A DNA stretch of 64,000 nucleotides from Streptomyces sp. TBY4 (GTDB lineage: Bacteria > Actinomycetota > Actinomycetes > Streptomycetales > Streptomycetaceae), in assembly GCF_024213195.1 (NCBI RefSeq), contig NZ_JANAVF010000009.1, forward strand, positions 1-64,000, given 5' to 3'. The position numbers and the translations under genes are program-made. How positions within the stretch are numbered: position 1 is the first letter of the stretch; the number at the start of each line of letters is the position of its first letter. Under the pieces are notes generated by a model. The model had not been told where the DNA came from. It ran no database searches and saw only the letters and a list, made by a program, of their open reading frames with translations. Below, in pieces: positions 24,751-32,469 of the stretch.

Positions 24751-25584
24751 TCAGCGTCTGTTTTCGGTCATCCATTCAAGCGCGTGATCGACGGCATGCG
24801 GAAGGGCGAAGAGCATGGTCGATGCTCCGCCGATCCGCCCCCGGCGTATCCCGTCCTCCGGGAACGCGCCGCCGATTCCGGCGAAATCGCTGTCATCCAG
24901 CGCGATGTCCTCGTACGCGGTCCACCCTTCCCGCTTCGGCCCTCCAGGCTGCCCCCCTGAAGACCCCGGAAGGTTCACCTTCACCACACACTCGTACATG
25001 CGCAAGGGGGGCTTCGGAATTCGATACTCCGCGAGATGGAAAGCGGTGCAGACGGAAAATCCCACATTGATCATGAGTACCTCCCATCCCTCCCCGCACA
25101 TCTTTCCCAAGGGTGATTCCTCGCCCAAATGGCTGGTCAGCGGATGTTCCGCACACAGTTCCCGGGCCCCTTCCCCGACCGCGGCGAAAGAGGTCTGCGG
25201 ATGCCCGCTGCGCGCCGCTCCCGGGGCGGTGCGCACCGCCTCGGCGAGGACCCCCATGCCGTGGCTCGGGGTGTGCGCCGGGTCGAAGGCGGGCATCCCC
25301 GCGCGGAAGGCCCGTACGCCCTCCTCGGAGAGGCCCGCGATCTGCGCCAGGTGCGCCGTGGAGGTCTTGGAGTTCTGCGGGGTGAAGGCCGGCACCGCAA
25401 GGGTGCCGACCGGGCCGACGGCGGCGAGGAGGGCGTCCCGCAGCTCCCCGGCGCGCAGGCCGGTGCCGCCGAGCGAGGCGTGCACCAGGAGGCGCGCACC
25501 GGGGCGGACGCCGAGGGCGCGGAGGGGGCCGGCGAGACCGTCGGGGGCGGCGCGGCCGTGGTGGCCGTCGGGGGGACCCGTCAC
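24751..25584 (-). CDS. AAC(3)-family N-acetyltransferase-like protein in the fxs operon
   Basis: A 277-residue member of the aminoglycoside 3-N-acetyltransferase (antibiotic_NAT) family, which uses acetyl-CoA. Family blocks include LLVHASLGGTG, VGTLAVPAFTPQNSKTS, FDPAHTPSHGMG, RSGHPQTSFAAVG, HLGEESPLGKM and the late YECVVKV region. Its GTG start overlaps the fxsB stop (GTGA), so it belongs to the operon. Such genes are a regular partner of FxSxx-COOH systems. I infer that it modifies the peptide product or another metabolite rather than conferring aminoglycoside resistance, but resistance activity cannot be excluded from sequence. Confidence 0.8.
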   Translation of the reverse strand: MTGPPDGHHGRAAPDGLAGPLRALGVRPGARLLVHASLGGTGLRAGELRDALLAAVGPVGTLAVPAFTPQNSKTSTAHLAQIAGLSEEGVRAFRAGMPAFDPAHTPSHGMGVLAEAVRTAPGAARSGHPQTSFAAVGEGARELCAEHPLTSHLGEESPLGKMCGEGWEVLMINVGFSVCTAFHLAEYRIPKPPLRMYECVVKVNLPGSSGGQPGGPKREGWTAYEDIALDDSDFAGIGGAFPEDGIRRGRIGGASTMLFALPHAVDHALEWMTENRR

Positions 25585-27875
25585 GCGTCGACCGCCTTCA
25601 GTTCCCAGCGGAGCTGCTCCACGAGCCGCTTGCCGGAGCTCGTCAGCTCCGCGGCCCCCGACAACCGGTCCAGCGCCCGGTTGATCCGGTCCAGCCCGCC
25701 GGGCTCCGGGACGGAGGTCGCCCTCCGGTAGGCCTCCACGGCCACCCGCTCGTGGACGTCGGCCAGCAGCCGGGACACCGGGACCGGGCGCTCCCGCCAC
25801 GGCGAGGGGTGCTGCCACTCCCCGTCCAGCGCGTACAGGTCGGCCACCTCGGTCAGCGCCTGGAGCCCGGCCCGCCGCCGCCCGGTCAGCAGGGCGAGCG
25901 CGGTCTCCGCCACCCCCGCCGCGTACGGCACTCCGAGCGCGCCCGGGCCGTGCCGCCCGGCCTCGCCCCAGCCGCCGGCCCGGGGGCCGCCCGCGAGCGG
26001 GGTCAGCGTGGTCAGTCCGGTGGCGGCCGCCCGCGCGAACCCGGGCACCGAGGCGTGCAGAAGCTCCCACGCCGCGTCCAGGCGCTCCCGCCACTCCTCG
26101 GCCTCCCCGGCGCCGAGCCGCAGCCTGGGCGGGCGGGGGAAGCAGTTGCGGTGCGGATCCAGGTCCTCCAGCGCCACCGGGGCCCGGTCCGGCCCCGGCG
26201 ACCAGGTGCGTACGGGCTGCCAGCGCGCGTCACCCGCCGCGGGCCCGAAGCGGTGCTCGGGGCGGCCCCCCTCGCGGACGGCGTACCCGCCGTCGGTGGC
26301 GTGCAGGGTGGCCCGCCCGTCGGTGCCGGGCTCGCCCAGGCGCAGCAGGCCGAGCGTCGGCAGGTACACCTCGCCGTCCCGGTAGACCACCTCGGCGGGC
26401 AGGTCGAGCCCGCCGCGCAGTACGGCGGCGGCGGCCAGCGCGGTCAGCCTGCGGGCCGCCTGCGGGGCGCCGGGGCCCGCCTGCGCGGGGTCCAGGCAGG
26501 CCATGACCCAGGTCCGGGTGAAGGGGTGGGCCAGTACGGCGTCCAGCGCGGCCGCGCCCTCCTGCCCGGCCCGCTCCACGTCGCCCAGTACCCGCCAGGC
26601 CCGGTCCCAGTCGGAATCACCCGTGCGGCGGTCGTTCAAGAGGGCGAGCAGGTCCCGGGTGAGCTGCTCCTGGGAGGCGGCCAGCGCGGCCGGGTCGGAC
26701 AGTTCCGGCGCGCTCGCGCGGGCACTCGTACGCCCCTCCACGCCGTCGACGAGCTCCCGCAGGTCGGTGCAGTAGACGGAGGGGTGGTCGAATTCCCGGT
26801 CGGATCCGGCCGCTTCCGCTCCGGGCGTTTCCGTGTCCGCGGAGGCCTTGTAGCGGTGCGTGTAGAGCCCGCCGCCGCACGAACGTACGACGGGGCACCG
26901 GCGGCACGTGGCGCTGACGCCGGCCAGTCCCAGCTGCCGGGCGCGGACCCCGGGATGGGCCGCGACCAGGTCGAAGGGGTGGTCGAAGACGTTGAACCCG
27001 GTGGCGGCGGCCCCTTCGAAGGCGCTCTTCAGGGAGTCGACCTGCTCCAGGTTCCCGTCGGTCTCGACCACGACGAGATCGGTGGGGGCGAGGCCGAGGG
27101 ACTCGGTGAGGCTGGGGCCGCCGGACAGGGTGGAGAACAGCGAGTCGAAGAGCCGCACGGGTACCGGGCGTCCGAGCTCCTCCCAGTGGTCGAAGACCCG
27201 GAGCAGCCAGCGCGCGTAGGTGTCGGGGGCCTCGTCGGGGCGGACCGGGGGCGTCTGCCAGGTGGCGTGCGGGAGGAGGAAGTCCACGCGCGGCGGAGCC
27301 AGTTCGACCAGGGCGTCGAGGACGGCGACGGGATCGTTGGCCACGTCGATGGTGCAGAGCAGTCCCTGGTAGAGGTGGCGGTAGGGCTCGGTGCGCAGGA
27401 GGTCCACGGCGGCGAGGACCAGGGGGTGGCTGGTGCGTCCGTCGGCGAAGCGCCGGTGACGGTCGTTGGCCGCGCGGTCCCCGTCGAGGGAGACGCTGAC
27501 GCTGACGCCGAATTCCGTGAAGAGGTCGAGGTAACGGCGGCTGAGCTGCAGGCCATTGGTGTGCATGCGCAGGTCGAGGGCGGCGATGCCGTCGAGGGCG
27601 CGGGTGAATTCCTCGCACACGAGCCGGAGGCGGGCGGTGCCCGCGAGAAGCGGTTCCCCTCCGTGAAGGATGACCGTGACGGAGGGGAGTGCGTGTGTCC
27701 TTGCGTGTTCGGCGAGCCGCGACGCGGTCTGCGTGATCACCTCGGGGGAGATCACTTTCGGCCGGGCGCGCCAGCTCTGATCTGCGTGTTCGTAGACATA
27801 GCAATGATCACAAGCAAGATCGCATCTGCTGTGAACTTTCAGGACGATCTCGCGAAAAGCGATCAGGCCGGTCAT
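25581..27875 (-). CDS. fxsB: FxsB: radical SAM/SPASM cyclophane maturase with degenerate metallohydrolase extension
   Basis: A 764-residue peptide maturase. The radical SAM cluster cysteines are C18, C22 and C25 (CDLACDHCYVYE). ILHGGEPLL, MHTNGLQLS and SVSLDGD follow. The SPASM region has C324, C327, C333 and C369. FxsB enzymes link the aromatic ring of Phe to a nearby residue of FxsA, giving a three-residue cyclophane. From about residue 560 a second domain resembles the HEXXH peptide-modification family (SPWRERPVPVSRLLADVHE). Where HEXXH should lie, at about 660-680, it reads ALLTGRRRAGLQALTEVADL, so the metal site is lost. ATG 27875 is 29 nt after fxsA; the ribosome site GGTGGA is unusually close. 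Confidence 0.92.
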   Translation of the reverse strand: MTGLIAFREIVLKVHSRCDLACDHCYVYEHADQSWRARPKVISPEVITQTASRLAEHARTHALPSVTVILHGGEPLLAGTARLRLVCEEFTRALDGIAALDLRMHTNGLQLSRRYLDLFTEFGVSVSVSLDGDRAANDRHRRFADGRTSHPLVLAAVDLLRTEPYRHLYQGLLCTIDVANDPVAVLDALVELAPPRVDFLLPHATWQTPPVRPDEAPDTYARWLLRVFDHWEELGRPVPVRLFDSLFSTLSGGPSLTESLGLAPTDLVVVETDGNLEQVDSLKSAFEGAAATGFNVFDHPFDLVAAHPGVRARQLGLAGVSATCRRCPVVRSCGGGLYTHRYKASADTETPGAEAAGSDREFDHPSVYCTDLRELVDGVEGRTSARASAPELSDPAALAASQEQLTRDLLALLNDRRTGDSDWDRAWRVLGDVERAGQEGAAALDAVLAHPFTRTWVMACLDPAQAGPGAPQAARRLTALAAAAVLRGGLDLPAEVVYRDGEVYLPTLGLLRLGEPGTDGRATLHATDGGYAVREGGRPEHRFGPAAGDARWQPVRTWSPGPDRAPVALEDLDPHRNCFPRPPRLRLGAGEAEEWRERLDAAWELLHASVPGFARAAATGLTTLTPLAGGPRAGGWGEAGRHGPGALGVPYAAGVAETALALLTGRRRAGLQALTEVADLYALDGEWQHPSPWRERPVPVSRLLADVHERVAVEAYRRATSVPEPGGLDRINRALDRLSGAAELTSSGKRLVEQLRWELKAVDA

Positions 27876-27904
27876 TCCACCAGTCTAGAGCGCTGACTTC
27901 CGTG

Positions 27905-28069
27905 TCAGAGCGCAGAGTTGAAGATGGGCGTCTGAACCTTTCGGCCGGATTCCGTCGGGAGGACTCGTCCCAGGGTCGCGGCCGCGCGCGCACCGCGGAC
28001 ATCGATCCGGTCGAGCGGGACGCGGGTGGCCGTGACGGTGCTGGCCGGGTGGGTTGCGGAGGTGTTCAT
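27905..28069 (-). CDS. fxsA: FxsA: FxSxx-COOH precursor peptide
   Basis: A 54-residue ribosomally made precursor. The leader contains VPLDRIDVRG and TLGRVLPTE, the conserved recognition-like block of FxsA proteins. The C-terminus is IFNSAL, i.e. F50-N-S52-A-L as the last five residues, matching the FxSxx-COOH signature. FxsB is expected to act on Phe50. ATG 28069 is chosen because GAGGA lies 9 nt upstream; an ATG at 28114 is in frame but sits inside an upstream palindrome and lacks a ribosome site. It heads the leftward fxs operon. Confidence 0.9.
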   Translation of the reverse strand: MNTSATHPASTVTATRVPLDRIDVRGARAAATLGRVLPTESGRKVQTPIFNSAL

Positions 28070-28520
28070 GACGCCGTCCTCGGGGAGGTCATGGGGAATG
28101 GGAGAGGTGGACATTGGCGAGAAGCCAATGTCTGGCGCGGACTTTACCTTCCCGATCGGTGATCGGCGTGCCGAACTGCCCAGGCCGTTGTTACAGAGTC
28201 ATGTCCTGCGCAGGGCCGATCGGGCGTCTCTGGCAAACATGATCGAATTCATTCGGGACCGGCAATCGCCCGTTTGCCTCAAGGCAAGATCCTTTCTATT
28301 CGAAGGCCTGCCGCGGCCGTCGGGCGCCACCTCCGGAACGGGGGTGGCGGCGGGCCGGTGCAGCGGCAGGTTCCGGGCCTCTGACCTCGCCGCATGCCCC
28401 CTCCGCCCCCTTCGCTCCGCCGGTCCGGAGCGTGTACTTCCTTGGCGGGGAGCGGAGTTGAAGGACGCAGCCCGTCCCCGGGTACGGATCCTCCCGGCCC
28501 CGGGCCCCCGGCCCCCGGCC
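28070..28520. other. Upstream regulatory region of the fxs operon
   Basis: No supported gene. The first 250 nt are less GC-rich than average and carry several dyads: ACATTGGC-N5-GCCAATGT (28111-28131), CCGATC-GGT-GATCGG (28152-28166), CCGATCGG again (28216-28223) and TTGCCT-CA-AGGCAA (28274-28287). Further on are a hairpin CGCCACC/GGTGGCG (28325-28349) and a GGGCCCCC-rich tract next to the hydrolase stop, which probably act as terminators for the hydrolase gene. Promoter hexamers could not be fixed with confidence. Confidence 0.6.
28111..28131. promoter_or_regulatory. Perfect 8-5-8 dyad upstream of fxsA
   Basis: ACATTGGC then GAGAA then GCCAATGT, centred about 50 nt before the fxsA start. 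It could be an operator or an RNA hairpin in the leader. No U tract follows on the operon strand. Confidence 0.6.
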
Positions 28521-29423
28521 CTACGCCGGCTGCTGCTCGTTGACGGGAGGCGCGGGCACCTCCCTGAGCAGCCACGTCAGTACGTCGGGCAGGGCGCGCA
28601 GGGCCGCGAAGTGCGCGGCGGCCGGGTCGATGGTCGTGGTGGCGCCCGGGATGCGGCTGGCCAGCCAGCGGGAGTGGCCCACGGGCGAGAACACGTCGAG
28701 CTCGCCGTGCCAGATCAGCACCGGGCAGCGGATGTCCGCCGGGTCGAAGCCCCAGGGGCTGCTGAAGGCGATGGCGTCGTCGATCCAGCCGTAGGCGGAG
28801 GTGCGGACCCCCTCGCGGTAGTTGCGCAGCAGCATGGCGCGCAGCCCCGCGTCCGCGACGATCATGCGGTCGCTGTCGGTGAGCTCGCGGCGCAGCTCGT
28901 CCAGGAGCCGGCCGGGGTCCTCGGCGATCCCGGCGGCGCGCGGGATCAGCCGGGCGGCGAGTTCCTCGGGGTCCCGGCCTGCGGTGGAGTGCTCCCGGAC
29001 GTTCGAGGGGGACATGCCCTCGAACCAGTCCAGGTTCTCCGCGTCCCGGGGGGCCAGGGAGACCAGTGCGGCGGTCCGGGTGACCCGGTCGGGGAGCAGG
29101 GCGGCGCAGGCCAGCGCGCCGGGGGCGCCGCCGGAGCGGCCGGCGACGGCGAAGTGCTGCAGGCCCAGGGAGTCGGCGATGGCGGCCACCTCGGTGGCCA
29201 CGTCGGCGACGGTGCGGCCCGGATGGCGGTCGGAGCCCCCGTACCCGGGGCGGTCGTAGGCGATGAGCTGCATGCGGCGCTGGTAGAGAACCATGCCCCG
29301 GGGGGCGGGGCCCAGCCGGCTGCCCGGCATGCCGTGGAGCAGGAAAACGGTTTTGCCGTCCGGGTCGCCCCAGCGCTCCACCGTCAGATTCCGTCCGTCC
29401 GCGACGCGCACCTGACTGCGCAC
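28521..29423 (-). CDS. Alpha/beta-fold hydrolase
   Basis: A 300-residue cytosolic hydrolase or esterase of unknown substrate. LLHGMPGSR supplies the oxyanion-hole region, LIAYDRPGYGGSDRHPGR follows, and the nucleophile elbow is GRSGG (Ser about 97). A later Asp is in HGELDVFSP, and the catalytic His is probably that in AAAHFAAL. The tail ends NEQQPA. GTG 29423 follows GGAGGGAGC. It points leftward towards the fxs operon, but 450 nt of regulatory DNA separates the two, so it is probably not part of it. It is divergent from adhE. Confidence 0.85.
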   Translation of the reverse strand: MRSQVRVADGRNLTVERWGDPDGKTVFLLHGMPGSRLGPAPRGMVLYQRRMQLIAYDRPGYGGSDRHPGRTVADVATEVAAIADSLGLQHFAVAGRSGGAPGALACAALLPDRVTRTAALVSLAPRDAENLDWFEGMSPSNVREHSTAGRDPEELAARLIPRAAGIAEDPGRLLDELRRELTDSDRMIVADAGLRAMLLRNYREGVRTSAYGWIDDAIAFSSPWGFDPADIRCPVLIWHGELDVFSPVGHSRWLASRIPGATTTIDPAAAHFAALRALPDVLTWLLREVPAPPVNEQQPA

Positions 29424-29513
29424 GCGCTCCCTCCCTCACGGTCGACGCGACTCGTCACGGTGATTGTGCTCGCTGGGGGAGGAGCGCGGTAGGGCGCACT
29501 TCGTCCGAAATTC

Positions 29514-29531
29514 TTGTGAAAGTTTTCACAA
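29514..29531. promoter_or_regulatory. Rex operator upstream of adhE
   Basis: TTGTGAAAGTTTTCACAA is an 18-nt site that, with one flanking base each side, forms a perfect 9-2-9 dyad. It matches the consensus operator of the NADH/NAD-sensing repressor Rex (TTGTGAA-N4-TTCACAA). It lies 192 nt before the adhE start. Confidence 0.85.
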
Positions 29532-29588
29532 GCGCACACGGTCTTAGGTCCCGAGGTATCTGTGCAGGTCAGAGGTGTGGTCGAGAGG

Positions 29589-29606
29589 GTGTGAACGGGT
29601 GTGAAC
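29589..29606 (+). promoter_or_regulatory. Two direct GTGTGAAC half-sites
   Basis: GTGTGAAC occurs at 29589-29596 and 29599-29606, spaced one helical turn (10 nt) apart. TGTGAAC is the Rex half-site sequence, so these may be auxiliary sites between the operator and adhE. Confidence 0.45.
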
Positions 29607-29722
29607 AGCCCTTCGGCCCGGTGGATAAGGGCTTTTTCGGCAGCTCGGCTTCCGCTTTTGGGTGTCGAATTGAGTCATCAGGAAAGCGGTTCAGGTTGAG
29701 TCGAAATGAAGGAGTTCCTGCC

Positions 29723-32359
29723 ATGCAGGCGAACGAGATGGTGGATGGACTGGTCCAGGGGGCGCTCGCGGCGCTCGACCAGTTCTCGTCGTTCAACCAG
29801 GAGCAGGTCGACCACATCGTCAAGAAGGCCTCGCTGGCCGCGCTGAGCCAGCACGGCGAGCTCGCCCAGCTGGCCGTCGAGGAGACGGGCCGCGGCCTCT
29901 TCGAGGACAAGGCCGTCAAGAACCTCTTCGCCTGCGAGCACGTCGTGAACTCGATGCGCGGGCTCAAGACCGCCGGCGTCATCCGCCGCGACGAGCTGAA
30001 CGGCATCACGGAGATCGCCGAGCCGGTCGGCGTCGTCTGCGCCATGACCCCGGTCACCAACCCGACCTCCACCACGATCTTCAAGGCCCTGATCGCCCTG
30101 AAGACCCGCAACCCGATCATCTTCGCCTTCCACCCCTCCGCGCAGAACTGCTCGGCCGAGGCCGCCCGCATCGTCCGCGACGCCGCCGTCGCCGCCGGCG
30201 CTCCCGCCAACTGCGTCCAGTGGGTCACCGCCCCCTCCATGGAGGCCACCGGCGCCCTCATGAACCACCCGGGCGTCTCCACCATCCTCGCGACCGGCGG
30301 AAACGCCATGGTCAAGGCCGCCTACTCGTGCGGCAAGCCGGCCCTGGGCGTCGGCGCGGGCAACGTCCCGGCGTACGTCCACAAGAGCGCCAAGCTCGGC
30401 CGCGCGATCCACGACATCGTGCTCTCCAAGGCCTTCGACAACGGCATGATCTGCGCCTCCGAGCAGGCCGTCATCCTCGACGCCGAGATCTACGAGAAGG
30501 GCATCGCCGAGTTCAAGCGACTGGGCGCCCACGTGGTCTCCGCCGCGGAGAAGACCAAGCTGGAGCAGTTCGTCTTCGGCACCACCGCCTACGCGGCCGA
30601 CGCCTCCGGCGCCAAGCTGAACCCGGCCGTCGTCGGCAAGTCCCCGCAGTGGATCGCCGAGCAGGCCGGCTTCACCGTCCCCGCCGACGCCTCGATCCTC
30701 CTCGCGGAGTGCAACGAGGTCGGCGAGAACGAGCCGCTGACCCGCGAGAAGCTGTCCCCGGTGCTGGCCTGCCTGAAGGCCTCCGACACCGAGCACGGCC
30801 TCGAACTGGCCGCCGCGATGGTCGAGTTCCACGGACTGGGCCACAGCGCCGCCATCCACGCCGAGGACGAGGAACTCGTCGAGGAGTTCGGCAAGAAGGT
30901 CAAGGCGATCCGCGTCATCGCCAACTCGCCCTCCACCTTCGGCGGCATCGGCGACGTCTACAACGCCTTCCTCCCCTCGCTCACCCTGGGCTGCGGCTCG
31001 TACGGACACAACTCGGTGTCGAACAACGTCACCGCGGTCAACCTGATCAACGTCAAGCGGATCGGACGGCGCAACACCAACATGCAGTGGTTCAAGGTCC
31101 CGCCGAAGATCTACTTCGAGCGCAACTCCATCCGCTACCTCGGTGAGATGGACGGCATCAGCCGGGTCTCGATCGTCACCGACAAGACGATGGTCTCCAT
31201 CGGCTTCGTGCAGAAGGTCGTCGACATCCTGCAGGCCCGCGAGGGTGCCGTGTCGATCCAGATCATCGACAACGTCGAGCCCAACCCGGAGCTCTCCACC
31301 GTCCAGGCCGGCGCCGCGATGATGCGCGACTTCAAGCCCGACACGATCATCGGCCTCGGCGGCGGCTCCCCGATGGACGCCGCGAAGATCATGTGGCTGA
31401 TGTACGAGCGCCCGGAGGTGGAGTTCGCCGACACGAAGGAGAAGTTCTTCGACGTCCGCAAGCGCGCCTACAAGTTCCCCTCGCTCGGCGAGAAGGCCAA
31501 GATGGTCGCCATCCCGACCACCTCGGGCACCGGCTCCGAGGTCACCCCCTTCGCCGTCATCTCCGACCCGGCCGCGGCCCAGAAGTACCCGCTCGCCGAC
31601 TACGCGCTGACCCCGAACGTCGCCATCGTCGACCCGATGCTGCCGATGGGCCTCCCGCCCAAGGTGACCGCCGACTCCGGCTTCGACGCCCTGACGCACG
31701 CCACCGAGGCCTACGTCTCCGCGTACTCGAACGACTACACCGACGGCCTCTGCCTCCAGGCCATCAAGCTCATCTTCGAAAACCTGCAGCGCTGCGTGGT
31801 CGACGGTCCGAACGACCCCGAGGCCCGCGAGAAGATGCACAACGCCTCCACGGTGGCGGGCATGGCCTTCGCCAACGCCTTCCTGGGCATGGTCCACGCC
31901 ATGGCGCACACCCTGGGCAACACCTTCCACGTCGCCCACGGCCGCACCAACGCGCTGCTCCTTCCCCACGTGATCCGCCACAACGGCACGGTCACCCACA
32001 AGGCCACCCCGTGGCCGAAGGCCGAGGTCTACCGGGCGCCGGAGCGCTTCCAGGAGATCGCGAAGATGCTGGGCCTGCCGGCCGCCACGGCCGCCGAGGG
32101 CGTCGAGTCCTACGCCAAGGCCGTCGAGGAGCTCCGCAGCAAGTGCGGGATCACCTCCTCCTTCGCCGAGGAGGGCGTGGACGAGCAGGCCTTCATCGAG
32201 GCCCTGCCGACCCAGGCCATGAACGCCTACGCCGACCAGTGCGCCCCCGCCAACCCGCGGATGCCGATGATCGACGACCTGAAGCAGCTGATGCGCCAGG
32301 CGTACTACGGCAACGCCGAGGGCGCCCCGGCCAAGAAGGCCGCCGCCAAGAAGAAGTAA
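29723..32359 (+). CDS. adhE: Bifunctional acetaldehyde-CoA/alcohol dehydrogenase
   Basis: Reduces acetyl-CoA through acetaldehyde to ethanol with two NADH, or runs in reverse. The 878-residue protein fuses an aldehyde dehydrogenase (residues about 1-440, nucleophile C244 in GMICASEQAV, GVGAGNVPAYV) to an iron-dependent alcohol dehydrogenase (from about 455: GGGSPMDAAKIMW, TTSGTGSEVTPFAV, HAMAHTLGNTFHVAHGRTN). The C-terminus is Lys/Ala-rich (KKAAAKKK). ATG 29723 has AAGGAG 8 nt upstream; the open frame extends 69 codons further but across the operator region. A Rex operator indicates derepression when NADH is high, as under oxygen limitation. A strong terminator follows. Confidence 0.95.
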   Translation: MQANEMVDGLVQGALAALDQFSSFNQEQVDHIVKKASLAALSQHGELAQLAVEETGRGLFEDKAVKNLFACEHVVNSMRGLKTAGVIRRDELNGITEIAEPVGVVCAMTPVTNPTSTTIFKALIALKTRNPIIFAFHPSAQNCSAEAARIVRDAAVAAGAPANCVQWVTAPSMEATGALMNHPGVSTILATGGNAMVKAAYSCGKPALGVGAGNVPAYVHKSAKLGRAIHDIVLSKAFDNGMICASEQAVILDAEIYEKGIAEFKRLGAHVVSAAEKTKLEQFVFGTTAYAADASGAKLNPAVVGKSPQWIAEQAGFTVPADASILLAECNEVGENEPLTREKLSPVLACLKASDTEHGLELAAAMVEFHGLGHSAAIHAEDEELVEEFGKKVKAIRVIANSPSTFGGIGDVYNAFLPSLTLGCGSYGHNSVSNNVTAVNLINVKRIGRRNTNMQWFKVPPKIYFERNSIRYLGEMDGISRVSIVTDKTMVSIGFVQKVVDILQAREGAVSIQIIDNVEPNPELSTVQAGAAMMRDFKPDTIIGLGGGSPMDAAKIMWLMYERPEVEFADTKEKFFDVRKRAYKFPSLGEKAKMVAIPTTSGTGSEVTPFAVISDPAAAQKYPLADYALTPNVAIVDPMLPMGLPPKVTADSGFDALTHATEAYVSAYSNDYTDGLCLQAIKLIFENLQRCVVDGPNDPEAREKMHNASTVAGMAFANAFLGMVHAMAHTLGNTFHVAHGRTNALLLPHVIRHNGTVTHKATPWPKAEVYRAPERFQEIAKMLGLPAATAAEGVESYAKAVEELRSKCGITSSFAEEGVDEQAFIEALPTQAMNAYADQCAPANPRMPMIDDLKQLMRQAYYGNAEGAPAKKAAAKKK

Positions 32360-32415
32360 CTGCCCAGGGGAAGTGATCCTCCTCCCCACCGAGAACCTCC
32401 GCTAAGGAGCGGAAG

Positions 32416-32450
32416 AGCCCGCCCGGGACGCTAAGGCCCGGGCGGGCTTT
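32416..32450 (+). terminator. Rho-independent terminator after adhE
   Basis: AGCCCGCCCGGG pairs with CCCGGGCGGGCT around a 9-nt loop, followed by TT. Confidence 0.85.
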
Positions 32451-32469
32451 CCACATGTCCACGGCAGCG

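Noticed and set aside
24751..25584. AAC(3)-like gene as a simple aminoglycoside-resistance determinant
   Set aside because: Its overlap with fxsB and position inside the fxs operon argue for a role in that system; resistance remains possible but is not supported.
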